64,000 bases of DNA from Paramagnetospirillum caucaseum (GCF_000342045.1 NZ_AONQ01000004.1:1-64000), one strand, 5' to 3'. Counted from the stretch's first letter, positions 33,789-44,233 are shown. Numbers and translations are program-made. The notes: generated by a model from the letters alone, not told the origin.

Positions 33789-34847
33789 ATGAAAAGCCCG
33801 GATTCCCTTGATGTCGCCTCCCATTGCGCCCGGGCGGCGCTGGCCATGATGGAGCGGAACAAGGTCCCGCCGCATCCCGAGAATTATGCCATCTGGTACG
33901 CCTATGTCGCCGGCCGCAACCCGGAACTGACCGCCGCCATCGACGCCATCCTGAACGCGGGCAAGAAGTTCACCTCCAAGGTCAATGACGAGCTTTACGA
34001 GCGTTTCGCCGTCTTCCCCCAGGACACCGCCGAACTGCGCGAGGTGGGCCAGCGGGTCGAGGAGGCGGTGGGGCGCGTGCTCGAATACCTGAGCAACGCC
34101 AACCAGGGCACCACCAGTTACGGCGCGGCGCTGGAGGATTTCAGCGGCAAGCTGGCCGACGGGCCGTCGGCCGCCAGCCTGCCCGAACTGGTCGCCGGCA
34201 TCCTGGCCGAGACCAAGGTGATGGCCGACCTGAACCGCCAGCTGGAGCAGCGCCTGGAGAACTCGTCCAACGAGATCGCCCGGCTGCGCAACCACCTGGA
34301 CGACCTGAAGCGCGAGGCCTCCACCGACGCCCTGACCCAGCTGGCCAACCGCAAGCTGTTCGATCATTCGCTCAATCTGGCGGTGCTCGATGCCCGGGCG
34401 TCGGAGGCGCCGCTGTCGGTGCTGATGATCGACATCGACCATTTCAAGCAGTTCAACGACACCTACGGCCACCAGTTGGGCGACCAGGTGCTGAAGCTGG
34501 TGGCGCGCTCGCTGACCGAGATCGCCCAGGCCAAGGATACCGCCGCCCGCTACGGCGGCGAGGAATTCGCGGTGATCCTGCCCGCCACGCCCCTGGAAAA
34601 ATCCATGGAGGTGGCGGAGTCCATCCGCAGCCAGGTTTCCACCAAGCGCCTGACCAACCGCCGGACCGGCCAGGTCCTGGGCCAGGTGACGCTGTCCATC
34701 GGCGCCGCCGTGCTGAAGGAGGCCGAGGCCCCCGATTCCCTGGTGCACCGTGCCGACGAGGCCATGTATCTGGCCAAGCGCGACGGCCGCAACCGGGTGA
34801 AGAGCGAAGCCGACCTGGAAAACCCGATCGAGACGGCGGCGAAGTAG
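33789..34847 (+). CDS. Diguanylate cyclase (GGDEF) with degenerate I-site
   Basis: 352 residues. The N-terminal 140 residues are an unrecognised helical domain (ENYAIWYAYVAGRNPELTAAID; FAVFPQDTAELREVGQRVEEAVGRVLEYL), a coiled coil spans about 145-178, and GGDEF covers 178-340 with GGEEF at 256-260. The residues that would be the inhibitory RxxD are QAKD (247-250), so product inhibition via this site is probably lost. Makes c-di-GMP from GTP. Its stop is directly followed by the ATG of the receiver protein (TAGATG), so they are one unit. Confidence 0.93.
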   Translation: MKSPDSLDVASHCARAALAMMERNKVPPHPENYAIWYAYVAGRNPELTAAIDAILNAGKKFTSKVNDELYERFAVFPQDTAELREVGQRVEEAVGRVLEYLSNANQGTTSYGAALEDFSGKLADGPSAASLPELVAGILAETKVMADLNRQLEQRLENSSNEIARLRNHLDDLKREASTDALTQLANRKLFDHSLNLAVLDARASEAPLSVLMIDIDHFKQFNDTYGHQLGDQVLKLVARSLTEIAQAKDTAARYGGEEFAVILPATPLEKSMEVAESIRSQVSTKRLTNRRTGQVLGQVTLSIGAAVLKEAEAPDSLVHRADEAMYLAKRDGRNRVKSEADLENPIETAAK

Positions 34848-35576
34848 ATGATCCTGGAGCGCCGTGTCATCGTCTTTCCCCGCGCCGACTTTCTCGACGC
34901 CATCCGCCGCTATGGCGAGCGGATCGGCAAGATGCTGCCCGACACCGCGCCCGACCTTCTCGGCTTCGATCCGGCCCAGGACATCGCGCTGACCATCCGT
35001 TTTCCGGCGGTGTTCGCCGGGGCCTCGGCCAAGGATTTCGTCTTCTCGCGCGAGGATGTGGGGCAGGCGCTGACCCTTTATTGCCGGGAGCGCAAGGTGC
35101 CGCTGCCCAAGGATTCGGCCAAGCAGATCGAGAAGTTCAAGGATGGCGCGGCGCTGACCATGCAGATCGGCGGCGGCGGCCTGCACATCATGGTCATCGA
35201 CGACCAGGAGGTCATGCGCAGCATCATCAAGAAGCTGCTGGGCAAGATGAACCCGGCCCAGGTCACCGAGGCCAATGACGGCCTAGTGGCGCTGGAGATG
35301 CTGCGCTCGGGCGACGTGGACCCCGACGTGATCATCTGCGACCTGCACATGGAGAACATGGGCGGCATCGAGTTCCTGCGCACGCTGCGGACCGAGAAGG
35401 GCAATCTCAACAGCCGCAAGCCGGTGCTGATCCTGACCGGCGACAAATCCGACCAGGCCCACGAGATCACCCGCCAGGTGGGCGCCTCCAAGGTGCTGAC
35501 CAAGCCCATCGGCGCCGACGACCTGATCCGCCAGATCAATCTGGTGCGCGGCTATTTCGAGGCAGGGCGTCCTTAA
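34848..35576 (+). CDS. Receiver-domain protein with an unusual N-terminal domain
   Basis: 242 residues. Residues 113-240 are a receiver with acidic pair D118-D119, phosphoacceptor D165 (IICDLHM), T197 (ILTGD) and K219 (LTKPIG). The first ~105 residues (MILERRVIVFPRADFLDAIRRYGERIGKMLPDTAPDLLGF...) are unlike any output domain I know. Adjacent to the cyclase with no gap, so it probably controls or reports on c-di-GMP output; no kinase is nearby. Confidence 0.88.
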   Translation: MILERRVIVFPRADFLDAIRRYGERIGKMLPDTAPDLLGFDPAQDIALTIRFPAVFAGASAKDFVFSREDVGQALTLYCRERKVPLPKDSAKQIEKFKDGAALTMQIGGGGLHIMVIDDQEVMRSIIKKLLGKMNPAQVTEANDGLVALEMLRSGDVDPDVIICDLHMENMGGIEFLRTLRTEKGNLNSRKPVLILTGDKSDQAHEITRQVGASKVLTKPIGADDLIRQINLVRGYFEAGRP

Positions 35577-35595
35577 ACCCGGGGAGGCGTTGCAA

Positions 35596-36309
35596 GTGGG
35601 ACTTTTCCGCTATTGCCGCCTGGCGCTGCGCAGCCTGCAGATTCTCATCGAGCAATTTTCCGCCTTCTGCCGCCTGTCCTGGCTGTGCATGCTGGTCAGC
35701 CTGCTGGGGGTGGCGGTGGCGGAGCGCCATCTGATCGCCGGCGGCGTCACCGAACTGCTGGCGCGCGGCGTCTTCGTGGTGGTGTGGCTGCGGCTGGTCG
35801 GGTTGGGCGAGGTGCCGTCCAGCCGCCACTATTTCCGCCTCGGCCGCCGCGAGACCTTCGGGGCGCTGTCCTGGATGATGGCCGAGATCTTCATCAACTT
35901 TCCCGCCCAGGTGGTTTCCGCCTCGCTGGCCATCGGCACCGGCATTCCCATCGCCGATTCGGTGATGATGCTGTCGGGGCTGGCCAATCTGCTGCTGGGC
36001 GGCATCTACCTGATTCCCGCCGACGCGGCGCTGGTCCGGGGCGGCGTCTCGGACGAGGTTGGCTGGCGGGTTCCCGACCTGATGATCCGCGGCGGCATGG
36101 CGCTGGGCATGGCGGTGTTCGTCTGCTGGCTGCCGTTCAACCTGCTGCAGGAAGGGGTGCGGTTGCTGCCCGAGATGGACCTGGCCGAGGGCTTCTCCCT
36201 GCGCGAGGCGGTGATGGTGCCGGTACGCTTCCTGGGGCTGGCCCTGACCTCGGGGACTCTGGCCCTGGCGTGGAACCGGCTGATGGCCGAGGAGGACGGC
36301 CGGCAGTAG
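35596..36309 (+). CDS. Integral membrane protein of unknown function
   Basis: About 237 residues with five or six hydrophobic helices (LSWLCMLVSLLGVAVAE; LLARGVFVVVWLRLVGLG; MIRGGMALGMAVFVCWLPF; LGLALTSGTLALAW). No family recognised. I chose GTG 35596 (MGLFRYCRLALRS) because GGGGAGG lies eight bases upstream; a TTG at 35590 is too close. Third gene of the cyclase-receiver run (gap 19 bases), convergent with rnhA. Confidence 0.65.
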   Translation: MGLFRYCRLALRSLQILIEQFSAFCRLSWLCMLVSLLGVAVAERHLIAGGVTELLARGVFVVVWLRLVGLGEVPSSRHYFRLGRRETFGALSWMMAEIFINFPAQVVSASLAIGTGIPIADSVMMLSGLANLLLGGIYLIPADAALVRGGVSDEVGWRVPDLMIRGGMALGMAVFVCWLPFNLLQEGVRLLPEMDLAEGFSLREAVMVPVRFLGLALTSGTLALAWNRLMAEEDGRQ

Positions 36310-36310
36310 A

Positions 36311-36775
36311 TCAGCCTTCGGCCCGCATGTCCGCGATGCCCTGACGGGCCAGGGCGTCGGCCCGCTCGTTCTCCGGATGGCCGGCATGGCCCTTGACCCA
36401 GTGCCAGGACACCCGGTGGCGGGCGGCGGCCTCGTCCAGGGCCTTCCACAGATCCTCGTTCTTCACCGGCTTCTTGTCGGCGGTCTTCCAGCCGCGCGCC
36501 TTCCAGCCGCGCAGCCATTCGGTCATGCCCTTCTTGACGTATTCGCTGTCGGTATACAGATCGATGGCGCAGGACCGGGTCAGGGCGTTCAGGGCCTCCA
36601 GCACCGCCGTCATTTCCATGCGGTTGTTGGTGGTCTGGGGCTCGCCGCCCTTCAGCTCCTTCTCGGTCCCCTTGAAGCGCAGGATGGCCCCCCAGCCGCC
36701 GGGGCCGGGATTGCCGGAACAGGCGCCGTCGGTATAGATCTCGACGGATTCGGGCTTGGTTTCGGCGGCACTCAT
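36311..36775 (-). CDS. rnhA: Ribonuclease HI
   Basis: 154 residues, complete. Cleaves the RNA strand of RNA-DNA hybrids. Catalytic residues are visible in order: Asp in [17 protein letters not shown], Glu in RMEMTA, Asp in YTDSEYV, His and Asp in [18 protein letters not shown]. The start overlaps the thrB stop by four bases, so the two are one unit (thrB-rnhA, common in alphaproteobacteria). Confidence 0.97.
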   Translation of the reverse strand: MSAAETKPESVEIYTDGACSGNPGPGGWGAILRFKGTEKELKGGEPQTTNNRMEMTAVLEALNALTRSCAIDLYTDSEYVKKGMTEWLRGWKARGWKTADKKPVKNEDLWKALDEAAARHRVSWHWVKGHAGHPENERADALARQGIADMRAEG

Positions 36776-37752
36776 GCGATGCCGTACTGGCCGGGACCGC
36801 CGACACCCTGGTGGAAGCGGAGCTTGCGGTAGTACTCCATGGGGTCCTTGCGTTTGACCATGGCGCCGGGCGGCGTGTTCAGCCAGTCGTAGCTCCGCGT
36901 CAGCAAAAAGCGCATGGCGGCGCCGCGCGCCAGCAGCGGCAGGGCCAGCAGTTCGTCGGCCGACAGCGGCCGGACCTTGCGGTAGCCGTTGAGCATCAGG
37001 CGGGCCTTGGTGGCGTTGAAGGCGCCGTCATCCTCGAAGCACCAGGCGTTGAGGCAGATGGCGATGTCGTAGGCCAGGGCATCGGTGCAGGCGAAATAGA
37101 AATCGATGAAGCCCGACATGCGGTCGACGCCCGCCGCCCTGTCGTGCAGGAAGAACACGTTGTCGGGGAACAGGTCGGCGTGGATCAGGCCCACCGGCAG
37201 AGCCTTGGGCCAGTGGGCCTCCAGGTAATCCAGCTCGTCGGCGATGGTCTGCTCGAGATCGGCCTTGATCTCGGCGGCGCGCGGCCGGATGGACTCGAAC
37301 AGCGGCCGCCAGCCGGACACCGACAGGTTGTTGTTCCGGGTCATGGGGAAATCGGCGCCGGCCAGATGCATGGCGGCCATGGCCGGACCCAGCTCGGCGC
37401 AATGGTTCAGCGTGATGCGCCGGGTCCACATGCCCTTGAGGAAACTGACGATGGCCGCCGGCCGGCCGCAGAGCGTGCGCAGCGCCGTGCCGTCGCGTCC
37501 CTTGATGGGGGTGGGGCAGGCCAGCCCGCGCGCCGCCAGATGCTCCATCAGGCCGAGGAAGAACGGCAGTTCATCCGGGTTCACCCGCTTTTCATAGAGG
37601 GTGAGGATGTAGTTCCCCCGGTCGGTCTGCAGCAGGTAGTTGGTGTTCTCCACCCCCTCGGCGATGCCCTTGCACGACACCACCTCGCCGATGTCGTATT
37701 CGGCGGCGAACTCTTCCAGGTCGTCGTCGGAAACCTCGGTGTAGACGGCCAT
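36772..37752 (-). CDS. thrB: Homoserine kinase (ThrB, aminoglycoside-kinase fold)
   Basis: 326 residues of the ChoK/APH-fold type of homoserine kinase, phosphorylating homoserine in threonine synthesis. [39 protein letters not shown] at the N-terminus is family-typical, the phosphotransfer loop is [14 protein letters not shown] and the metal motif is [23 protein letters not shown]. Not the GHMP-type ThrB of E. coli. Cotranscribed with rnhA and preceded by ispH. Confidence 0.95.
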   Translation of the reverse strand: MAVYTEVSDDDLEEFAAEYDIGEVVSCKGIAEGVENTNYLLQTDRGNYILTLYEKRVNPDELPFFLGLMEHLAARGLACPTPIKGRDGTALRTLCGRPAAIVSFLKGMWTRRITLNHCAELGPAMAAMHLAGADFPMTRNNNLSVSGWRPLFESIRPRAAEIKADLEQTIADELDYLEAHWPKALPVGLIHADLFPDNVFFLHDRAAGVDRMSGFIDFYFACTDALAYDIAICLNAWCFEDDGAFNATKARLMLNGYRKVRPLSADELLALPLLARGAAMRFLLTRSYDWLNTPPGAMVKRKDPMEYYRKLRFHQGVGGPGQYGIA

Positions 37753-37779
37753 GCTCTCTCGGCTGCTTCAGGCTGGAAT

Positions 37780-37805
37780 CGGCGGAAGGTACGACGTTTC
37801 CGCCG
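37780..37805 (-). terminator. Hairpin between ispH and thrB
   Basis: CGGCGGAA (37780-37787) pairs with TTCCGCCG (37798-37805) around a 10-base loop in the 73-bp gap. No T-tract, so it may be an attenuating or RNA-stabilising hairpin rather than a full terminator. Confidence 0.4.
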
Positions 37806-37825
37806 ACGACGCCAGAGGAGAGAGG

Positions 37826-38782
37826 CTATTCCGACAGGGCCTGGGGCAGCTTGAAGGTCACCGTCTCGGTGGTGACGCGGATTTCCTCGATGGTGACGTC
37901 GAAGCGCTCGCGCGCCGCCGCCATCACTTCCTCCACCAGGATTTCCGGGGCCGAGGCGCCGGCGGTGATGCCGAGGCGGTTGACGCCGTCCAGCAGGCTC
38001 CAGTCGACCTCGGCGGCACGCTGCACCAGCACCGAGCGGGCGCAGCCGGCCCGCGTCGCCACTTCCACCAGGCGCGACGAGTTGGAGGAATTGGGCGAGC
38101 CGATCACCATCAGCGCCTCGCAATGGGGCGCGATGGTCTTGACGGCGGCCTGGCGGTTGGTGGTGGCGTAGCAGATGTCTTCCCGCTTCGGCCCGACCAT
38201 GTCGGGGAAGCGGCGCTGCAGCACGTCGATCACCGCCGCCGCGTCGTCCACCGACAGCGTGGTCTGGGTGATGTAGGCCAGCATGGAGGGGTCCTTGGGG
38301 GCGACCGTTTCCGCCTGTTCCGGCGTGCCGACCAGCAGTACGGCGCCTTCCGGCACCTGGCCGATGGTGCCGATCACCTCGGGGTGGCCGGCATGGCCGA
38401 TCATGATGATCTGGCGGCCCATGGCGTGGTGCAACTCGGCCTCACGGTGGACCTTGGTCACCAGCGGACAGGTGGCGTCCAGCGAGGTCAGGCCCCGCCG
38501 GTCGGCCTCGGCCGGAACCGTCTTGGGCACACCGTGGGCCGAGAACACCACGGCGGCGCTGTCGGGAACCTCGTCCAGTTCCTCGACGAACACCGCGCCC
38601 TTGCGGGCCAGGGATTCCACCACGAAGCGGTTGTGGACGATCTCGTGGCGGACATAGACCGGCGCGCCGTACTTCTCGAGGGCCCGCTCGACGATGTGGA
38701 TGGCGCGGTCGACACCGGCGCAGAATCCGCGCGGGCTGGCCAGCACCAGGGTCAGGGGCCTCTTGGCAACGCTTGTGGTCAC
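37826..38782 (-). CDS. ispH: 4-hydroxy-3-methylbut-2-enyl diphosphate reductase
   Basis: 318 residues. Final step of the MEP isoprenoid pathway, giving IPP and DMAPP with a [4Fe-4S] cluster. The three Cys ligands are in [17 protein letters not shown] and [10 protein letters not shown]; other motifs are [23 protein letters not shown] and [11 protein letters not shown]. Complete. First gene of a minus-strand run with thrB and rnhA, a typical alphaproteobacterial order. Confidence 0.97.
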   Translation of the reverse strand: MTTSVAKRPLTLVLASPRGFCAGVDRAIHIVERALEKYGAPVYVRHEIVHNRFVVESLARKGAVFVEELDEVPDSAAVVFSAHGVPKTVPAEADRRGLTSLDATCPLVTKVHREAELHHAMGRQIIMIGHAGHPEVIGTIGQVPEGAVLLVGTPEQAETVAPKDPSMLAYITQTTLSVDDAAAVIDVLQRRFPDMVGPKREDICYATTNRQAAVKTIAPHCEALMVIGSPNSSNSSRLVEVATRAGCARSVLVQRAAEVDWSLLDGVNRLGITAGASAPEILVEEVMAAARERFDVTIEEIRVTTETVTFKLPQALSE

Positions 38783-38898
38783 TTTGTCGTTCTCCGGTTT
38801 GGCTGGGGGCGCGGGGCTGGCGGCTTGTGTCGGCGCCCCGGCTTCACTACAGTCGGGGGCACCTTTACCAGATCATGTGGCGTTTAAGGAAGTTTGGC

Positions 38899-39444
38899 AT
38901 GAACACCCTTCGCATTGCCCGCCTGCTGTTTCTCGTCCTGGCGGCTCCCCTGGTGCTTTCGGGGTGTGATGCCATGTCCCGCATCAAGGGCAAGACGGCG
39001 CCGCCCTGCCCGCCGGTCTACATCATGTCCGACGCCGCCAAGATCACCAAGTACCGTTCCGGCGCGGGCCGCGACCTGACCGACGTTGAGATGGAAGGCG
39101 AGATCGTCGCTTTCAAGGGTGACTGCGTCTATGACGACAAGGGCGGCGAGGTGTCGCTGCAACTGGCCTTCGAATTACGGCGCGGCCCGGCAGCCCAGGG
39201 CCGGACCCTCGACGTCACCTATTTCGTCGCGGTACCCAAGTTCTATCCCGCCGCAGAAGCCAAGGGGGTGTTCACCTTTCCGGTGACCTTCCCCGATACG
39301 GCGGACCGCCTGCGCGCCACCGACGACGAGGTGGTCATGCGCCTGCCGGTCAAGACCAAGGAACTCATTGATAATTATGAGATCTTCATCGGGTTCCAGC
39401 TGACCCCCGAGGAAATGGAGATGAACCGGCGCAACAAGCGCTAG
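38899..39444 (+). CDS. Predicted lipoprotein of unknown function
   Basis: 181 residues. Lipoprotein signal MNTLRIARLLFLVLAAPLVLSGCDA with LSGC lipobox. The mature part is beta-rich (PCPPVYIMSDAAKITKYRSGAGRDLTDVEMEGEIVAFKGDCVYDD...LAFELRRGPAAQGRTLDVTYFVAVPKFYPAAEAKGVFTF...TKELIDNYEIFIGFQLTPEEMEMNRRNKR). No family name assigned. AAGGAAG lies before the ATG. It is divergent from ispH and ends just before the glycine riboswitch. Confidence 0.75.
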   Translation: MNTLRIARLLFLVLAAPLVLSGCDAMSRIKGKTAPPCPPVYIMSDAAKITKYRSGAGRDLTDVEMEGEIVAFKGDCVYDDKGGEVSLQLAFELRRGPAAQGRTLDVTYFVAVPKFYPAAEAKGVFTFPVTFPDTADRLRATDDEVVMRLPVKTKELIDNYEIFIGFQLTPEEMEMNRRNKR

Positions 39445-39503
39445 GACCTGTCCGACTCCCGTTGACTCCGCCGCCGGCCTGACTAAGATGTGCCGGCACA
39501 GAT

Positions 39504-39712
39504 GATCCCCGTGGGAGAGATCGGCCCGTTCGCGGGCCGGCGCCGAAGGAGCAACCGCCCCTGGAAACTCTCAGGCAAAAGGACCGCGGGGGGATGAAAC
39601 TCTGGAAAGCGTGCCGTCAGACCCTGTAAGGTCCGGCGGCCCACCGACGATGAAAGCCGCACTGTCCCTTTCGGGCAAGGCGGTGAATCTTTCAGGTTCC
39701 CAGACAGAGGGG
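39504..39712 (+). promoter_or_regulatory. Tandem glycine riboswitch
   Basis: Two consecutive glycine aptamers in the gcv leader. Aptamer 1 (39504-39594) is closed by TCCCCG/CGGGGGGA and contains GGGAGAGA, GCCGAAGGAGCAA and CTCTCAGGCAAAAGGACCG. Aptamer 2 (39600-39710) is closed by CTCTG/CAGAG and contains CACCGACGATGAAAGCCG and TTTCAGGTTCCCAGACAGAG. This is the cooperative double form that turns on glycine cleavage when glycine is high. The gcvT start follows 76 bases later. Confidence 0.95.
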
Positions 39713-39788
39713 GGCAAGCCGGGCGACGTCACAGCCATGCCCGGTGCCCTTCAATTCCCGCGCGGCGCGTCCGCGAAGGAGGAACCCG

Positions 39789-40910
39789 GTGTCCGAGTCC
39801 CATTCCGATACGCCCCTGCTGACCGTTCCCCTGGACGCCCTGCACCGTGAGCTGGGAGCCAAGATGGTGCCCTTCGCCGGCTATGCCATGCCGGTGCAGT
39901 ATCCCGCCGGCGTGCTGGCCGAGCATCTGCACACCCGCTCGGCCGCCGCCCTGTTCGACGTCTCCCACATGGGCCAGGCGGAGATCAGGGGGGCCAAGGC
40001 GGTGGAACTGCTGGAGACCCTGGTGCCGGGCGACATCCAGGCGCTGGGGATCGGCAAGACCCGCTATAGCGTCTTCACCAACGACCAGGGCGGCATCCTC
40101 GACGATCTGATGATCAGCAAGCTGGCCGACGACCACCTGTTCCTGGTGATCAACGCCGCCTGCAAGCACGCCGACTTCGCCCATCTGGTCAAGCATCTGG
40201 GCGGCAAGGTGGAACTGCGGATGATCGAGGACCGTTCGCTGCTGGCGCTGCAGGGGCCCGGCGCAGCGGTCGCCATGGCGACATTGTCGCCCGAAGCGAT
40301 CTCCATGACCTTCATGACCATCGCCGAGATCACGGTGGCCGGTATTCGTGTGCTGGCCACCCGTTCCGGCTATACCGGCGAGGATGGCTGGGAGATTTCC
40401 GTGGCCAATGCCGACGCGGAACGGCTGGCCCGCGCCATCCTGGGCGCGCCGGGCGTCAAGCCGGCCGGGCTGGGGGCGCGCGACAGCCTGCGCCTGGAAG
40501 CCGGGCTGTGTCTCTACGGCTCGGACATCGACACCACCACCACCCCGGTGGAAGCCAGCATCGCCTGGATCATGAGCAAGCGCCGCAAGGCCGAAGGGGG
40601 CTTCCCCGGCGCCGCGGTGATCTGCAAGCAACTGGCCGAGGGCGCCCCCCGCCGCCGCGTCGGCATCCAGCCCGACGGCAAGGCGCCGGCCCGCGCCCAT
40701 ACCGAGATCACCGACGAGGCGGGCAACCGCCTGGGCGAAATCTGTTCCGGCGGCTTCGGCCCGTCGGCCGGCGGCCCGGTGGCCATGGGCTACGTGCCCG
40801 CCGCCTTCGCCGCGATCGGGACCAAGTTGAAGCTGGTGGTGCGCGGCAAGGCCATGGACGCCCATGTCTGCGCCCTGCCGTTCGTGCCGCATTCTTATTT
40901 CAAAGGCTGA
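39789..40910 (+). CDS. gcvT: Glycine cleavage T-protein (aminomethyltransferase)
   Basis: 373 residues. Transfers the aminomethyl carbon from the H-protein to tetrahydrofolate, releasing ammonia. [14 protein letters not shown] near the N-terminus, the folate-binding [13 protein letters not shown] and the C-terminal barrel [24 protein letters not shown] mark the family. The start is a GTG (39789) with AAGGAGG six bases before; upstream in-frame starts lie in the leader. First gene of the operon after the riboswitch. Confidence 0.96.
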   Translation: MSESHSDTPLLTVPLDALHRELGAKMVPFAGYAMPVQYPAGVLAEHLHTRSAAALFDVSHMGQAEIRGAKAVELLETLVPGDIQALGIGKTRYSVFTNDQGGILDDLMISKLADDHLFLVINAACKHADFAHLVKHLGGKVELRMIEDRSLLALQGPGAAVAMATLSPEAISMTFMTIAEITVAGIRVLATRSGYTGEDGWEISVANADAERLARAILGAPGVKPAGLGARDSLRLEAGLCLYGSDIDTTTTPVEASIAWIMSKRRKAEGGFPGAAVICKQLAEGAPRRRVGIQPDGKAPARAHTEITDEAGNRLGEICSGGFGPSAGGPVAMGYVPAAFAAIGTKLKLVVRGKAMDAHVCALPFVPHSYFKG

Positions 40911-40923
40911 GGGGAAACTTCCA

Positions 40924-41301
40924 ATGAGCAGCAAGCGTTTCACCAAGGATCATGAGTGGATCGAGGTCGCGGGCGATATCGGCACCGTTGGCATCAGCGA
41001 CTATGCCCAGCACGCGCTGGGCGACGTGGTGTTCGTCGAGGTGCCCGACGCGGGCCGCGAGATCGCCAAGGGGGGCGAGGCCGCCGTGGTCGAATCGGTC
41101 AAGGCCGCCTCCGAGGTCTATTCCCCGGTGTCGGGCGTGGTGACCGCCGGCAATGCGGCGATCGTCGACCAGCCCGGCCTGGTCAACGAGGCCGCCGAGG
41201 GCGCCGCCTGGTTCTTCAAGCTGAAGCTCGCCAATCCGGTCGAACTGGACGACCTGATGGATCAGGCCGCCTACGACGCTTATCTCAAGACCCTGGAATA
41301 G
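40924..41301 (+). CDS. gcvH: Glycine cleavage H-protein (lipoyl carrier)
   Basis: 125 residues. Carries the methylamine group on a lipoyl-lysine. The lipoylation motif [14 protein letters not shown] holds the modified Lys, and [34 protein letters not shown] is the family N-terminus. GAGGGGAAACTTCCA precedes the ATG. Second gene, 13 bases after gcvT. Confidence 0.97.
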   Translation: MSSKRFTKDHEWIEVAGDIGTVGISDYAQHALGDVVFVEVPDAGREIAKGGEAAVVESVKAASEVYSPVSGVVTAGNAAIVDQPGLVNEAAEGAAWFFKLKLANPVELDDLMDQAAYDAYLKTLE

Positions 41302-41313
41302 GCTTGGCCGCCC

Positions 41314-41343
41314 GTCATGGCCGGGCCTGACCCGGCCGTGCAC
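41314..41343. repeat. Half palindromic repeat with hairpin between gcvH and gcvPA
   Basis: GTCATGGCCGGGCCTGACCC at its start resembles the half element at 8354. Inside it GGCCGGG (41319-41325) pairs with CCCGGCC (41331-41337) around a five-base loop. It lies in the 81-bp gap of the gcv operon and could lower expression of the P-protein genes or stabilise the upstream mRNA. Confidence 0.55.
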
Positions 41344-41382
41344 GGCTTAAAGTCGAATTGCTGACCTCAAGGTGACCATCCC

Positions 41383-42732
41383 ATGCGCTACCTGCCGCTG
41401 ACCGAGTCCGACCGCCGCGCCATGCTCGACGTGATCGGGGCGAAAAGCGTGGACGATCTGTTCCGCGACGTGCCCCCCTCCGCCCGGCTGGACGGGCCGC
41501 TGCCGCTTCCCCTTCACCAGGGCGAGATGGAGGTGGAGCGCGCCTTCACCCGCATGGCCGGCAAGAACCTGTCGGCGGGTTGCGCCCCCTTCTTCATCGG
41601 GGCGGGAATCTACCGCCACCACATCCCGGCGGCGGTGGACCAGTTGCTGCTGCGCGGCGAGTTCCTCACCGCCTATACGCCGTACCAGCCCGAGGTCAGC
41701 CAGGGCACCTTGCAGATGCTGTTCGAGTTCCAGAGCCAGGTGGCGACCATCACCGGCATGGACGTGGCCAACGCCTCCATGTACGACGGGGCCACGGCAT
41801 GCGCCGAGGCGGCGATCATGGCCTGCCGCATCACCAAGCGGGCCAGGGTGATCGTCTCCGGGGGCCTGCATCCCCATTACGCCGAGACCGTCGAGACCTC
41901 GCTGCGCTACACCGAAATGGAAGCCGACATCCTGCCCCCCGACCCCCTGGGGATGGAGGACATGATCGGCCGGGTGGATTCCAAGACCGCCTGCGTCGTG
42001 GTGCAGAATCCCGGCTTCTTCGGTACGGTGCGCGACCTGCGGCCGCTGGCGGCGCTCTGTCGCGAGGCCGGCGCCCTGCTGGTGGTGATGGTGGCCGAAC
42101 CCACCAGCCTCGGCCTGATCGAATCCCCCGGCGCCATGGGGGCCGACATCGTGGTGGCCGAGGGCCAGAGCCTCGGCATGGGCATGAATTTCGGCGGGCC
42201 GGGCCTCGGCCTGTTCGCCACCCGCGACAAGTATCTGCGCCAGATGCCCGGCCGCCTCGCCGGCCAGACCGTCGACGTGGATGGGCGCCGGGGCTGGGTG
42301 CTGACGCTCTCGACCCGCGAGCAGCATATCCGCCGCGAGAAGGCCACCAGCAACATCTGCACCAATTCCGGCCTGTGCGCCCTGGCCTTCTCCATCCACC
42401 TGACCATGCTGGGCGGCACCGGCTTCGGCCGTCTGGCCGAACTGAACCATCTGGCCGCCACCCGGCTGGAGCAGAGGCTGAAGGCGGTGAAGGGCGTGCG
42501 CGTGCTGCCGCAAAGCTATTACAACGAGTTCGCCGTCCATCTGGGCGACGACGTCGATGCCGCCCAGGTGGTCGATGCCCTGGCGGACAAGGGGATTCTC
42601 GCCGGCGTGCCGGCGTCGCGCTTCTATCCCACATGGCCGGAGCTGAAGCCGGTGCTGATCCTGGCCGCCACCGAGACCAATACCGAGGACGACATGGATA
42701 AACTTGTCGCCGCCCTGAAGGAGGCCGTGTGA
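41383..42732 (+). CDS. gcvPA: Glycine decarboxylase P-protein subunit 1
   Basis: 449 residues, the N-terminal half of a split P-protein. [31 protein letters not shown] is the family start; [48 protein letters not shown]-like sequence follows at ~50-110, with [15 protein letters not shown] and [25 protein letters not shown] further on. The PLP Lys is in subunit 2. It ends in TGATG, overlapping gcvPB. Confidence 0.96.
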   Translation: MRYLPLTESDRRAMLDVIGAKSVDDLFRDVPPSARLDGPLPLPLHQGEMEVERAFTRMAGKNLSAGCAPFFIGAGIYRHHIPAAVDQLLLRGEFLTAYTPYQPEVSQGTLQMLFEFQSQVATITGMDVANASMYDGATACAEAAIMACRITKRARVIVSGGLHPHYAETVETSLRYTEMEADILPPDPLGMEDMIGRVDSKTACVVVQNPGFFGTVRDLRPLAALCREAGALLVVMVAEPTSLGLIESPGAMGADIVVAEGQSLGMGMNFGGPGLGLFATRDKYLRQMPGRLAGQTVDVDGRRGWVLTLSTREQHIRREKATSNICTNSGLCALAFSIHLTMLGGTGFGRLAELNHLAATRLEQRLKAVKGVRVLPQSYYNEFAVHLGDDVDAAQVVDALADKGILAGVPASRFYPTWPELKPVLILAATETNTEDDMDKLVAALKEAV

Positions 42733-44225
42733 TGAGCGAGACCATTTCCGGCAACCGCGCCCTGCAGATCGAAGAAAAGCTGATCTTCGAGCTGGACAAT
42801 CCCGGCTGCGTCGCCATCGACCTGCCCGAGCCGGCGCCCTTCGACCTGGACCGCCTGGGCGGCGCGCCGCGGCGGGGCCGGGTGGCGCTGCCCGACCTGT
42901 CCGAGCCCCAGGTGGTGCGCCACTACACCCGCCTGTCGCAAAAGAATTACGGCATCGATAGCGGCTTCTATCCCCTGGGGTCGTGCACCATGAAGCACAA
43001 TCCCCGCCTGTCGGAGAAGGTGGCCCGTCTGCCCGGTCTGGCCGACCTGCATCCGTTGCAGCCGCAGAAGACCGTGCAGGGCGCGCTGGAGGTGATCGAT
43101 ACCCTGGCCCATTGGCTGAAGGAGCTGACCGGCATGCCGGCGGTAGCCATGAGCCCGGCGGCCGGCGCCCATGGCGAGTGGTGCGGCCTGATGGCCATCC
43201 GCAGCGCCCACGAGGACAGGGGCGAAGGGCACCGCAAGCGCGTGCTGGTGCCGGAAAGCGCCCACGGCACCAATCCCGCCTCGGCGGCCATGTGCGGCTA
43301 TACCGTCGATTCCATCCCGGCGCTCGAGAACGGCAGGGTGGATCTGGCGGCGCTGAAGGCCAAGCTGGGCCCCGACGTGGCCTGCCTGATGCTGACCAAC
43401 CCCAACACCTGCGGCCTGTTCGAGACCGAGATCGTCGAGATCGCCGCCGCGGTGCACGGGACGGGGGCCTATTTCTACTGCGACGGCGCCAATTTCAACG
43501 CCATCGTCGGCCGGGTGAAGATCGCCGATCTCGGCATCGACACCATGCACATCAACCTGCACAAGACCTTCGCCACGCCCCATGGCGGCGGCGGTCCCGG
43601 TGCCGGCCCCACCGTGCTGTCGGCGGCGCTGGCTCCCTACGCCCCCGTTCCCTATGTGGTGCATGGGGCGGACGGGCTGGAACTGGTGGAGGGCAAGCGC
43701 GACGGCGCCAAGCCGTTCGGCCGGGTCAAGGGCTTCCACGGCCAGTTCGGCGTGTTCATCCGCGCCTTGGCCTACATCCAGTCCATGGGGGCCGACGGGT
43801 TGCGGCAGGCGTCCGCCGACGCGGTGCTCAACGCCAATTACCTGCTGGCCTCGCTGAAGGAAGACCTGTCGGCCTCGTTCGACGGTCCCTGCATGCATGA
43901 GGCACTGTTCGACGACCGTTTCCTCAAGGATACCGGAATCACCACGCTCGACTTCGCCAAGGCGATGATCGACGAGGGCTATCATCCCATGACCATGTAC
44001 TTCCCGCTGGTGGTGCATGGCGCCCTGCTGATGGAGCCCACCGAGACCGAATCCAAGGACACCCTGGACCAGTACATCGCCGTGGTGCGCGGACTGGCCG
44101 CCAGGGCCAGGGCGGGCGCCGCCGAGGACTTCAAGGCGGCCCCCCGCCTGACGCCGCGCCGCCGTCTGGACGAGACCCTGGCGGCCCGCAGCCCGGTGCT
44201 GCGCTGGAAACCCGCCGCCGAGTGA
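42732..44225 (+). CDS. gcvPB: Glycine decarboxylase P-protein subunit 2 (PLP-binding)
   Basis: 497 residues, the C-terminal half of the split P-protein. Decarboxylates glycine with PLP, whose Lys is in NLHKTFATPHGGGGPG. QKNYGIDSGFYPLGSCTMKHNPR and ESAHGTNPASAAMCGYTVDSIP are typical. AAGGAGG lies seven bases before ATG 42732, which shares one base with the gcvPA stop. Last gene of the riboswitch operon, followed by a strong hairpin. Confidence 0.97.
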   Translation: MSETISGNRALQIEEKLIFELDNPGCVAIDLPEPAPFDLDRLGGAPRRGRVALPDLSEPQVVRHYTRLSQKNYGIDSGFYPLGSCTMKHNPRLSEKVARLPGLADLHPLQPQKTVQGALEVIDTLAHWLKELTGMPAVAMSPAAGAHGEWCGLMAIRSAHEDRGEGHRKRVLVPESAHGTNPASAAMCGYTVDSIPALENGRVDLAALKAKLGPDVACLMLTNPNTCGLFETEIVEIAAAVHGTGAYFYCDGANFNAIVGRVKIADLGIDTMHINLHKTFATPHGGGGPGAGPTVLSAALAPYAPVPYVVHGADGLELVEGKRDGAKPFGRVKGFHGQFGVFIRALAYIQSMGADGLRQASADAVLNANYLLASLKEDLSASFDGPCMHEALFDDRFLKDTGITTLDFAKAMIDEGYHPMTMYFPLVVHGALLMEPTETESKDTLDQYIAVVRGLAARARAGAAEDFKAAPRLTPRRRLDETLAARSPVLRWKPAAE

Positions 44226-44233
44226 CGATCCGC

